Origin: Closterium sp. Naga37s-1
Taxonomy: Eukaryota > Streptophyta > Zygnematophyceae > Desmidiales > Closteriaceae
Reading direction: 5' to 3'
NCBI GenBank assembly: GCA_947471745.1
Contig: CANJKZ010000530.1
Span: forward strand, 348,501 to 412,500
DNA length: 64,000 bases
The first letter of the stretch is position 1. Every line of letters begins with the position of its first letter. The notes beneath the pieces are model-generated. The model was not told where the DNA came from and did no database searches. It saw nothing but the letters and a program-made list of their open reading frames with translations. Below, piece after piece: positions 8,352 through 18,600 of the stretch. A program made the translations under genes and the position numbers.

Positions 8352-10807
8352 ATGGTGCGCGCAACCAATAATCTGCGGCTCCTCCTTGCCGCACTCGTCC
8401 TCCTCGTCGGTACGTGCCTCCACTCATTCGTGCGATCGGACCGCCCGCGCTGCTCTAACTTTTGATGTTCTCTCCCTCGCGAGGCGCCACCGCGTCCTAC
8501 TCCTTCTCACGCTTCCGCCTCACGCTTTTATACTCAGCCCTACCGCGCTCAAACGAGGCATGTGCCATTGCTTGCGCCTGCTCCGCGTTCTCTCCACATT
8601 CCTCCACACACAGTACTACGGTGAACGTCTATCGCGCGTCGCATGTACTCGCAAGGCTCCTTCGCCCTCCCCGAAATCGTCCCATTTCTTCACGTTTCTG
8701 GGTTCGCCTCGCGCCCATGATACCGTGTTCCTCTTCGCCGGATTCTGAGAATTCTCAAAATCGTTTTGAGGCTCCTCAAAAGATGAATTCTCAGAATCCA
8801 GCTCGCCGCGCCCAGATCGTCCCTTTCCACACGTTTCTCAGTTCGCCCCGTGCTCGTGCTCGCGCCCATATCTTCCTCTTTTCTCACCCGCGACCCTCTT
8901 CCTCCTCCCCCCCTCCCCTCCTCTTTTTTACGCCCTCCCCCTCCCCCTTTCCGCAATCTCCGACTTCGGTTCGCCGCATGCCCGCGGATGTCTGCCCTGC
9001 GCGCGTGCTCTCCGCTGACGATGTTCAACGGTCACCGCCATTCGCCGCTCGCTCCTTCTCAGGCGGCGCCGAGGCGCAGGTAGGACTGCGTGACACATTC
9101 GCGAAGTGCGAGGAAGCACATTCGCAAATTCCGTGGAGGCACTTTCGCAAATTTCGTAGAAGCACTTCCTTCCCTCCCCACCCCCATCTCCCCATCTCCC
9201 TCACCCTTCCCCTCCTCCCCTTCATCTCATAAGTGAGACATGCTCGTTCTGCTTCCTTTCTCTCCCTCACACACACCCCTTTTCTTCCCTCCCTCCCTCC
9301 CTCCCTCCCTCCCTCCCTCCCTCCCTCCCTCCCTCCCTCCCTCCCTCCCTCCCTCCCTCCCTCCCTCCCTCCCTCCCTCCCTCCCTCCCTCCCTCCCTTT
9401 CTTCCTCCCTTCCCATCCGTCCCTCCTTCCCCCTCTCCCGCCCTCCTTCGTCTCTCCCTCCCGCCCCTCACTCCCTCCCGCCCTCCCCGCGAGAAGAATG
9501 TGGTGTATGTGGGATGCAACGACGGAAGGTGGTTTTCTCCGTGGGGCTATCTTTTAGTTGACTCAAGAATTTCCCCCGCTTTCTCCCCTGTACCCTCCCC
9601 GCATGCAGAAAGTGGTGTATGTTGGGGGCAACAACGGCAGGTGGTTGTCTCCGTGGGGCTTTGGAATGAAGGACTGGAAGGCGCCCAAGGTGTTGCCAGG
9701 CGACCTGCTAGGTACGTGGTGCTTCCTGACGACATGCCAGATACGCACCTGTGCGTGTTGGGTGTGCTGCTGCTGCTGCCACCCAAGTGCAGCACTTGAC
9801 AGTGGCGGTTTGCAAGTGGGTGGGAGGCGGTAACAGCAGCAAGGGTACTCGATTGCAAGATTTGTAAGCACAGAACGTCCACTCAATGACCTGGTGGGTG
9901 TTTGCGAGTGAAAAAACGCCACCTTTTGAGTTGACTCAAAAGTCGACTCAAAACAGAAATCACCTTTTGAGTCGACTCAGATTTTCGCACAGTGACCTGG
10001 TATGTGCTCACGAGCTAGTTCTACTCGACTGTGCTACTGCCGTGATTCACATCACACTAGAACACACAGGTGGTTGAGGTGCGAACCTGTTGTGGTAACC
10101 TAGGGCTGTTCTAGTAACCAAGGGCTGTTCTGGAACCACGGACTGTATTGATAACCCAGGTGCAGCACAGATGCTGCATTTTACACACAGTGTTGGTAAC
10201 ACATTCAGCTGCTTAGATAATAAGACTTCTTTCCCTCCGCCTGTTGTATGCCTTCCTGTATTTTTCCGTACCACAGATGCAGAATACAGTGCATACGTAA
10301 TCAGAATTTATATTTTATTCCCCATGTACACCTCTCCACTTCCTATTAATTTTATTTTGCAGAATGCAGTTCACCTGTGGACCAAAGAGGTGTGGATACC
10401 TAAAATAATCAGCTCTCATTTGCCCTTATCCCTTTCACCTCCCACCCCCCTGCATGCGGTCCCAGTGGGTGGGGTGAGTTGCACTAGGGACAATGTACAG
10501 CAGTTTACTTGAGGTGTGTATATTTCATAACAACTCCCACTCCCATGTCTGTCAATGCATCCCTCCCGCCTCCCTGCCCGCAGTGTTCCAGTGGGCGGGC
10601 GAGGTACACTCGGTGCACAAGGTTGACGCGGCGGATTACACCGCATGCACGTTTTTGAATGCCAAGCAGCTCGCACGCACCCGCAACTACGGAAACTACA
10701 TCTACAAGGTGGTGCCCAAGGACTACGGCAACACCATCTACTTCAGCAGCAAAGCCAACAACGATTGTAGCGACGGGATTAAGGCGTCCTTCGTTGTTGG
10801 GTCGTAA
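8352..10807 (+). CDS. Early-nodulin-like phytocyanin 2 (tandem paralogue)
   Basis: Exon 1 (8352-8409) encodes MVRATNNLRLLLAALVLLV, a signal peptide. Exon 2 (9609-9711) encodes KVVYVGGNNGRWLSPWGFGM through LPGDLL. Exon 3 (10584-10807) encodes VFQWAGEVHSVHKV to FVVGS and stop. Exon lengths of 103 and 224 nt are identical to gene 1, and the exon 2/3 junction is again phase 1. The copper-site pattern is the same: first His kept, the Cys, second His and Met positions replaced (YFSS, DC, GI), disulfide Cys kept. As in gene 1, the exon 1 donor and exon 2 acceptor are out of phase, so a very short exon, or a donor I cannot fix, is missing from the model. Role inferred: secreted, non-copper cupredoxin of the cell surface. 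Confidence 0.8.
9285..9408. repeat. (CCCT)n microsatellite, about 30 units
   Basis: An almost perfect tetranucleotide run within intron 1 of phytocyanin gene 2. The minus strand is (AGGG)n, which could form a G-quadruplex. Confidence 0.95.
9491..9556 (+). repeat. Echo of the 5' half of exon 2, phytocyanin gene 2
   Basis: It encodes KNVVYVGCNDGRWFSPWGY, matching exon 2 of the gene, then diverges into intron sequence. It ends about 50 bp upstream of the real exon, behind a gcgag acceptor-like sequence. Confidence 0.85.
10455..10515 (+). repeat. Degenerate echo of exon 3, phytocyanin gene 2
   Basis: The blocks 'ccagtgggtgggg.gag' and 'cagtttacttgaggtgtgta' resemble the echo blocks of gene 1 (5926-6000, which ends cacttgagaagggtgtgta). 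It lies about 100 bp before the real exon 3. Confidence 0.55.
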
Positions 10808-11495
10808 CAAGTTTCTTGGGTTAAGATTGTACAGTCACTATAGTGGTTGTATCAGTAAGTGTACCAGCCAGTAACGAGCTTGTATCTCATAATTGTTATA
10901 GAGGGGATTGTATGATAAGGACACGAGTCAAATAGGAGAATGGATGCCATCCTCTGGACATATATTTTTATCCAAACTAAAACCATTACAGAACTAAACT
11001 TGATCGATGTACAGGGCAAAGCATCTCATAGAGCATTATTAGACAATCTTCCTAGACACTACGTTATAGCTTAAAAGGGTTTAGTGGTCTGCCATAACAT
11101 TGAGGAGTTCGCCCACCTTATGTAAACATTGCTGAGTTCTCCAACCACAAACGGGTATTCGTTTCAGATTATGCGTGCTGATTAATGTCGAACCGACAAG
11201 TGGCACGTTGCGTATGGCTAGTTAGGCTTGTGTCAGAAGGTGTTTCCCAAATCGCTCCAAGCTTCCATCGGAATTCCACCCCACGTTAGATCCGAGCAAC
11301 CTTGAAGTTGCTGTGTGCTTGGGATGGAAGGCTATCTGTCACTTTCAAGGCTAACCTTGTTCGGCGTACCTACCCTTCACGAAGAGCAGAGCATTTTAGT
11401 ACCGTAACCGAGCGTTACAGCGTCGTTCGTTTGTAATTGGATCTTATACTGTGCACAGGAAGCCTGAAGCAGCTACCGTAAGTTGTTTAGGCAAC
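10808..11495. other. Intergenic region between phytocyanin 2 and PLP3
   Basis: No coding motif was recognised. It probably holds the 3' UTR of phytocyanin 2 and the promoter of the next gene. Confidence 0.45.
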
Positions 11496-13341
11496 ATGGA
11501 TTGCACGGATCCGAAAGAGGTTGCGTCACGCCTCGGGAATATTGCGTTCGGCAACGTTATCGCAGCAGCAGCACGCGATCTAAAAAAAGTAGGTGGCGCG
11601 TGCCAGTTTTCCGCTTTTAGCCTTACCGAATTAAATGCTCAGCGAGTTAGCTTCCTTTTGCTTCCCTTCTGTATGCCGAAAGAAAGGCACGCTGAACATG
11701 TGTCTGTGCTTTTATTATGCTGTCCTTCACGCGTTTCAGGAAAAAGCGTTGTCACAGAAGAATGCTTCCGCAACTGTAGAGGATGATTTCGATCTCGACG
11801 ACCTTGCTGATGTAAGCAGAATGCAGTTCCTAGAGCTCATACGGTGGAGAACTCCTTGTAATCACATCGCGCTCCCAACGTTTGACTTTTGGTCCTTCTG
11901 CTCATGTGCGGCAGGACCCTGAGCTTGAAAAACTACACGCAGAACGGCTACAATCCTTGATGGTAAAGATAATGCCACATTCACGTTTTTCCGTCCGTTG
12001 TTGACAACCAAGTGTACAGTGAGTTATAAGTCAGAGTGTTGATTCAGACCTGACCGGATCCTTTGTTGCGTTCACATCGTTTTTGGGCCAGGCCGAGACT
12101 AAGAAGCGCGAAAACCTAAGAAAGAAGGGACACGGGGAATACCGAGAGGTGAGAACGCTTAAACGTGCTTGAGCAGACTCAGGGTAGTAAGAGTACTGAC
12201 GCGAATATTGAACGTTTTGAAAATTTATTTCAGATCACGGAGGAAGAGTTTCTAACAGAGGTAAGTCAAGCGAATACGTCCTATGCCACTTCTATCACGT
12301 CGAGTTCCCTCGTTGCAAGTATGTTCTGACACCCTCGTGCATTCGCTTCTTTGCACAACCTCATCGCAACTGATCGTCATTGTTTGTCCTTGACTCTTTC
12401 AGAGTTGTTGACAAGCATCTGGCCATCCTGGCACCGAAACATCTGGAGGCCAAGTTTGTAAAGATCGACGCAGAGGTAAGTGTAAAGATCGACGCAGAGG
12501 TAAGTGTAAAGATCGACGCAGAGGTAAGTGTCACGATAAGTGCATGCAAAGTTTCCCTCCTCTCTGGCACGCACAGCAACAATGCTGGGGTTCATCCGTT
12601 TGTCTGAAATCCGGAAACAATCGTGGCTTGGTGACCAAACTAGAATGTTTACTTAAGTGGCAGCAACACAACCTATCAGTGTACTCTTTCACCCTTTGTC
12701 ACCAATAACCCAAAGCCACCCCACTCTGCGCTCACTCGGTTAGCTCCCTACCTGCTCCCTCATTTCCCCTCTTTCAGGGCCCACCCTCACTCATGTTCTC
12801 TTTCTCTATCTCCCGTTTGTTTCACGTGTGCAACAGAAATGCCCATTCTTTGTCTCCAGATTAAATATCAAAGTTTTGCCATGCATGATTCTATTCAGGT
12901 TCGTACATCCATTACCAGCACGTGGTTATGTGAAAATGAATGAGGGGATGGGAGAGAGTGCTATGTAGGGGCTGGAGGTGTGGAAGCAGTGACGAGAGAA
13001 TTTAACGCGTTGGTAATCGAGCTCAGCTATTTTTTCGTCTGTCTCCACATGCGGGGATGCCGTTGCTTTTCATAGAATTGTTGGTTTTGAGGCATTCCGG
13101 AATCGCGATGACTTCTCAACATCTGAACTGGAGAACTTCTTGATTAAGCAAGGTGTGAGTCCCTTTTCATTGTTTGTGCCTCATTTTTCGAAGAGAGTTC
13201 TCCCATCAAGCTGTAAATCCCATCCTGAGCGTTGCTATTTCAGAATTCTTGGAGACAAGGCAAGATGAGGACATTGAAGAGGAGGATGAAAATAGAGGGA
13301 GGAGTATAAGAGCATCTGCTCTTTCAAGTGGCTATGAATAG
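11496..13341 (+). CDS. PLP3: Phosducin-like protein 3 / TXNDC9 homologue, nine exons
   Basis: Exons: 11496-11588, 11740-11811, 11915-11962, 12092-12148, 12234-12318, 12403-12475, 12837-12898, 13076-13152, 13244-13341. The product begins MDCTDPKEVASRLGNIAFGN, has the acidic DDFDLDDLADDPELEKLHAER helix region, then KKRENLRKKGHGEYREITEE, then the thioredoxin-like fold with CHFYH, KHLAILAPKHLEAKFVKIDA, CPFFVSRLNIKVLPCMILF and IVGFEAFRNRDDFSTSELEN, and an acidic/Ser tail. This matches plant PLP3 and animal TXNDC9 in order and length (about 221 aa); those proteins act with the CCT chaperonin in tubulin and actin folding. Two oddities. Exon 5 is one base short: after FLTE the frame slips before the KSSEYVLCHFYH stretch. 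Exon 8 has no canonical acceptor at the expected place; the AG at 13075 would drop about eight residues (GDAVAFHR region). Confidence 0.88.
12458..12529 (+). repeat. 24-bp triplication across the exon 6 splice donor of PLP3
   Basis: Three exact copies of a 24-bp unit (gtaaagatcgacgcagag followed by gtaagt) at 12458, 12482 and 12506. Each contains the exon end VKIDAE and a consensus GTAAGT donor. The unit is a multiple of three and open, so each donor would keep the frame and add VSVKIDAE repeats. Confidence 0.95.
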
Positions 13342-13791
13342 GCTCTTACCGTATATGTGTTCCTTAACATATTTAAAGCCAACAGCTAAAATAGTGACCC
13401 CCCCCCCTTCAAGTTGAAGTGCTGTTCTATATTTTTTTACTGGCGCATATGATACTGGTCGAGTCTCAACACTTCTTCTCAAACAAAAATCGTAGCAAGC
13501 ATGTGCAAATGTGTCACTCCTAAGTATGCGACGCGCAAGTCATTTACATCCAGTTCCAAATTCACATCGTGAAGCATCTCCAACTCATGCAAATCAAATG
13601 CCTCAGACCATGTCCCTGCTAGGGCGGCAGTAACAACATGGGAAAAACAATAAGCGAAAAACAGAGAATTTCAGGGGACGAGAGAAGAGAAAGATAGTGC
13701 AACAGAAACGAGGATGCGAAAGGAGAGATGCGTGAGCAAAATCCGCGGAGTGGAAGGGAGATGGGAGGGGCATTGGGGTTGGTGAGATGAG
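13342..13791. other. Region 3' of PLP3
   Basis: No gene was recognised. There is a short C run at 13398 and purine-rich sequence at 13650-13790, up to the target duplication of element B. Confidence 0.5.
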
Positions 13792-13796
13792 GTGGA

Positions 13797-13935
13797 TGTT
13801 AGAATCTTACGGGAAAAAGGTGGTGTCGACTATCGAGAGGGTTGGTACAAAGTGAAAACCCAAGGGGTTGTACCCCACAGTAAGTACCCCACTAAGCCTA
13901 CCCAAACTATAACATATATATACATATGTTTGACA
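13797..13935 (-). repeat. 3' LTR of element B
   Basis: 139 bp, TG...CA ends, no differences by eye from the LTR at 20507. The adjacent cacccccatag (minus strand ctatgggggtg) is the likely polypurine tract. Confidence 0.95.
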
Positions 13936-14162
13936 CACCCCCATAGGCAAAGTGGGGGAAAACAGAGGGTCACAAGACCAGTCAGGAAGTGCAAAGCAAG
14001 CTCAGGGTGGATCACAACGTCACCACGCAGTCTGAGCACAAGCAAGAAGGCCACAAGGCCAGTTCACATGCAGAAATATATATGTAACAGCAACAGTACA
14101 GTGATATCTACCTACAAGAACAAGTATGCAGGAATACATATAAATCATGGTACAAACAAAGC

Positions 14163-15688
14163 CTACAGCAAGTGAGGAAGAGTGGGCACAAGGCCTAACA
14201 AAGTGCAGAAACGCTGATGATCACCAGGCGGAAGCGCCTTGGTGAATATATCAGCAGTGTTGGCCCGAGTGGCCACGTAGGTAAGACGAAGCTGGCCACG
14301 CTGCTGCAGCTCTCGAGCAAGAAAGTAACGGAGAGCGATGTGCTTTGATCTGTGCTCCAGTCTGTGCTCCTGACACAAGGCAATGGCGGCCTTGTTGTCG
14401 ACGTACAGAACTGGAGGAGAACGAGGCCTCTCTCCCAAGTCGGTCAGCAGGTAGGTGAGCCAGCGCAGCTCCTGTGCAGCCATCGCTGTGGCGTAGATCT
14501 CTGCCTCAAAGCTGGAGCCGAGAACTGAAGACGAACGTGTAGAACGCCAGGAAACTGAACCAGAACCAAGGAAACTGAACCAGAACCAAGGCTGAAGGTG
14601 TAACCCTGTGACGACCGCTGCGTAGCCTGGTCGTCAACCCAAGAGGCGTCCGAGTGACCTGTGAGGACAATGTCACCCCGTCCTCCAAGCACGAGCCCCA
14701 TGCCCGATGTACTGCACAAGTAGCGTAGTACCCTCTTGGCAGCATCCATGTGCACCTTTCGGTGCCGACCAGGAGCCACGTAGCGAGCCAGAAGGCCAAG
14801 AGGGTACGCAAGGTCAGGACGAGTGCAAGTCATCAGGTACATGAGGCAGCCCACTAACTCTGGGTAAGGACCACTCGGCTCTACGGACTCGTCCGAAGGT
14901 GGAGCTGAGAGCGAGTGACCTGTAGCCAGAGGAGTGGCCTGTGCTGAGGACCAGGTGAAACCGAAGCGCTGAAGGACCTGCTGCACCATGTGTGACTGAG
15001 TCAGTGTGATGGTGCGGCATGCTCTGTCCCGGGTGATCTGCAAGCCAAGGTAGCTGCGCAGTTCACCCAGGTCTGTGCACGTGTGTCTCTTCTGCAGCTC
15101 CGACTTCACCAGGGCGAGAGCCTCAGTGTCAGCAGTGGCAAAGACCAAGTCGTCGACGTACACGAGAACGTAGAACGGCGGCAGAGAAGTGTCGGTGCGC
15201 AAAAACAGCGACGGGTCAGCAGTCGACGGAGCAAACCCAAGAGCCGCAAGTGTCGTCCTCAGTGTGTCGTGCCACTCACGTGGCGCCTGGCGGAGACCGT
15301 AGACCGGCCGCCGGAGGCTCCACTGGGTACCAGGAGGGAACGACCCAGTGAAGCCAGGAGGGCGGCGCAGCCAAATCTCCTCGTGCAGGCTGCCATGTAA
15401 GAAGGCTCTGATGAAGTCAAGAGAGTGAAGCTCGTAGTCACGCTGAGCGGCAACGTGCAGCAGCACCCGAAGAGTGATCTTTGGGGTGGGGGAGAAGGTC
15501 TGGAAGAAGTCAACTCCCTCTCGCTGACTGAAGCCTCGAGCCACGTAACGAGCCTTGAAAACAGGCGGAGAACCTGGCGGCCGCTTCACCCTGAAAATCC
15601 ACATGCCACTGACAATGTTCGCCCCAGGAGGGGGAACCTCGTCGACGTAGGTGCCTGTGGACTTCCAGGATGCCATCTCTACGTCCAT
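14163..15688 (-). pseudogene. Element B reverse transcriptase-RNase H
   Basis: It continues in frame after the TGA at 15698-15700. RT blocks: WIFRVKRPPGSPPVFKARYV, SPTPKITLRVLLH (one residue shorter than KMTTLRV in element D), LDFIRAFLHGSLHEEIWLRR, YGLRQAPREWHDTL, and the catalytic YVDDLVFA. Then CLMYLMTCTRPDLAYPL and the RNase H SDASW block. A 20-bp direct duplication (gaaactgaaccagaaccaag twice, about 14550-14590) sits where RNase H goes out of frame; the RNase H end resumes at 14163-14483 in another frame (LRWLTYLLTDLGE, YVDNKAAIALCQEH, ANTADIFTKALP). Confidence 0.9.
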
Positions 15689-15697
15689 GGCTGTCTG

Positions 15698-18600
15698 TCA
15701 CTGAGAGGAGTACTCACCCGCGATCGCCTCAGCGTAAGAGCGCGGGGTAGGGATGTCTGGTGCATCCGGGTCTCCCTCAGGGGCAAGCAGCATGGATACG
15801 AGATGAGGCGCAGCGGCTGCAAGACACTCAAGGTCCTCCTGCCTGTCCTCAAGGACGTCCGTGCCAAGAGCACACTCACCCCCGACGGACGGAGGACAGA
15901 CAGACTCAGCAACAAGACTGGCGGCGTAGTCTAGACGACAGTGAGCAGCAAAGGCAACAAGCTCAGTGACTAAGGCAGACGCAGCAGCAGACTCAAACGA
16001 CGGGTCAGTGACAACAGTGGCAAGCAGACGCGTGACAGTAGAGTGCTCAGCACGAAACCGGTCAGACGCAGGGTCAGCAACGATAGGCAGAGAGGACGCA
16101 GGGGGAGGCGGCAGAGGAACACGCGGAGAAGGAGAGGAAGGACGACGAACTACAAGGGGAGGGCCGGAGACAGGCGGCTGGCTCTGACGAGGAACACGAC
16201 GACCGGTACAGACAGGGGAGACAGGACGCGACGCAGGCTCACGACGGTCTGCAAGGCCACCAGGCTGCTCTGTGTACGGAGAAGGAGCAGGCAGCGGTGA
16301 GCCAGGCTGTAACGGAAGACCAGTAGACGAGGGAAGACTGAGAACCTGGCGAAGTGCAGAGTCAGGTGGTGGCTGAGACGACGGAGACGGCGGAGCAAAG
16401 AACAGGCGCGGCTGAGCAGTGCCACCAGCACGAGTAGCACCAGCCCCTCCAGCAGCGCCAGTACCTCCAGCAGCTCCAGCACCCCCAGCAGCTCCAGCAC
16501 CTCCAGCAGCTCCAGTACCTCCAGCAGCTCCAGCACCCCCAGCAGCTCCAGCACCTCCAGCAGCTCCAGCACCTCCAGCACCTCCAGCAGCTCTAGTACC
16601 CTCAGCAGCTCCAGCACCCCCAGTACGAGCACCTCCGGGACCAGCGACACCAGCAGGAGAGCCCTGAGGTGCAGAAGTGGGACGCTGACGACGACCATAC
16701 CAGTCGTGCAGCTGCTGGGAGGTGAGGGGCACACGCGGACGAAGACGGCTACTCCAAGGAGACCGCGGAACAGCAGTCTCAGAACCCTCAGTCGACTCAC
16801 CCCCAGACTCAGCACCCCCAGGCTCCGCACACACAGGCGCAGCACCTCCAGACGTAGTACCACGAGACGCATCACCTCTAGGCTCCTCACGCGCAGGCTC
16901 AGCACCTCCAGGCTCCACACGCTCAGCACCCCCAGACTCAGCACCCCCAAGCTCCGCACCCCCAAGCTCCGCACCCCCAGGGACAGCACCACTCGCAGCA
17001 GGACCGGAGTCACCAGTGACCTCAACAGGCGAAGGCGCAGGGGGGTCTACCTGAGAGACACCTGAAGGAGCAGGACCTGGCGCGGGGAGGGGGTCTACCT
17101 GGGGAGGACCTGGGGCGAGAAAGAGCGGCGGGGGGGGGCGAGGAGCAGTGCGGTAGGGGAAGAGGCGGTAAAAGGGGACGGACTCGTCAAAGGTGACGTC
17201 CTGAGACGCAAAGACACGGCGCGAGGCGGGGTCGTAGAACTGCCAGCCAGGCGCGTCAGGGACAAAGCCAAGGAAGACGCAAGGAATGGCACCAGGGGAG
17301 AGCTTGTCCGCGGTGGTATCGCGGACAAAGGCACGAGCACCCCAGACCCGGAAACGCGACGCGTCGCCAACCTTCCCCGTCCACAGCAGTGTGGGCGAGG
17401 TCTCCGGCAAGGAGACACGGGGCCAAAGGTTGAGCTGATGCGTGGCGTACCGGACCGCAAAAGGCCACAGAAAATGGGGGGCAGCCGCATGGATCATGGA
17501 GGTACGAGCGACCTCCATGACTAAGCCAATGCGGCGCTCAGCAACCCCATTCTGCTGCGGAGAGGCCGGAAGCGTGAAAGTCTGGCGGATGCCGTGCTCC
17601 GCACAGAAGGCTGCCAAGAGGTCTGAGGAGAACTCACCACCTCTGTCCGAGTGCAGACGCAGGACAGGAAAGTCCGACTGGAACCGCTCGCGGAGCTGGA
17701 GACGAGTAGCGCGGATCCAGGGGATCAAAACATCAGGGACATCCCCCTTGCGCTGCAAGGGGAAGACCGTGGTGTAGCGCGTGTAGTCGTCGACAACCAG
17801 CAGGAAGTACCGCTCGTGGCCCTGTCCACGGACGCGGGCTGGGCCCCACACGTCCAGGTGGAGAGTCTGCAGTGGAGCCTCTGTGGGAGGGAACGAGGAG
17901 GAGTGAGGAGCGGTGCGCTGCCGCCCCTCGACGCAGGGAATGCGGGGCGGCGCAGGCGAGGGAGGGAGGGGAGGCAGAGACCTGGGAAGCCCAGAAACCA
18001 GGAGGCGGGAGTGCATGCTGCGTAGGCGAGGCAGGGAGGGGTGACCAAGGCGGTGGTGCCACAGGAGAGTGTCGTGCAACAGCCGGCGACACTCACACTG
18101 TGTAGCTACCTGAGCAGACGCGTGCAACTGGGGAGACAAAGGGGCGGAGCGTGACGAAGTGGTGAGGGTGTACAGACTGGACCCCGGCGCACGAGCGAAC
18201 GTGGCCAGGTGGCGACCAGTCTGGGAGCACGTGCAAATCGCCACACGCTGCCGGCCAGGGGTGAAGGTGTCAACCCCCGCATCCTGGAGGACAGCGTTAC
18301 TCACCAAGTTCGTAGAGAATGAGGGGAGGTGGAGACCAAACAGCTCACCAGACGGGACCGCCGGACACGGAAGCACAGTGGAAGACCGTGCAAGCACTGG
18401 GCCCCCAGAGGGGTCAGCCAGTGAGACAGGAACAGGTGCAGGGAGGGGAGTGACTGTGGTACTGTCGCGAAAGAAATAGCGGGAAGCACCAGAGTCAAGT
18501 GTAAAGGTGTGCAAGGCCTGTGTAGGCGCAGTACCAAGGGGAGCAGACTCACAAGCACCTAGTGCTGCAGGGGCTATACCAGGGGTTATACCAGGATCCG

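Noticed and set aside
9025-9519. Minus-strand Gly/Arg/Glu repeat ORF
   Set aside because: Shadow of the (CCCT)n microsatellite.
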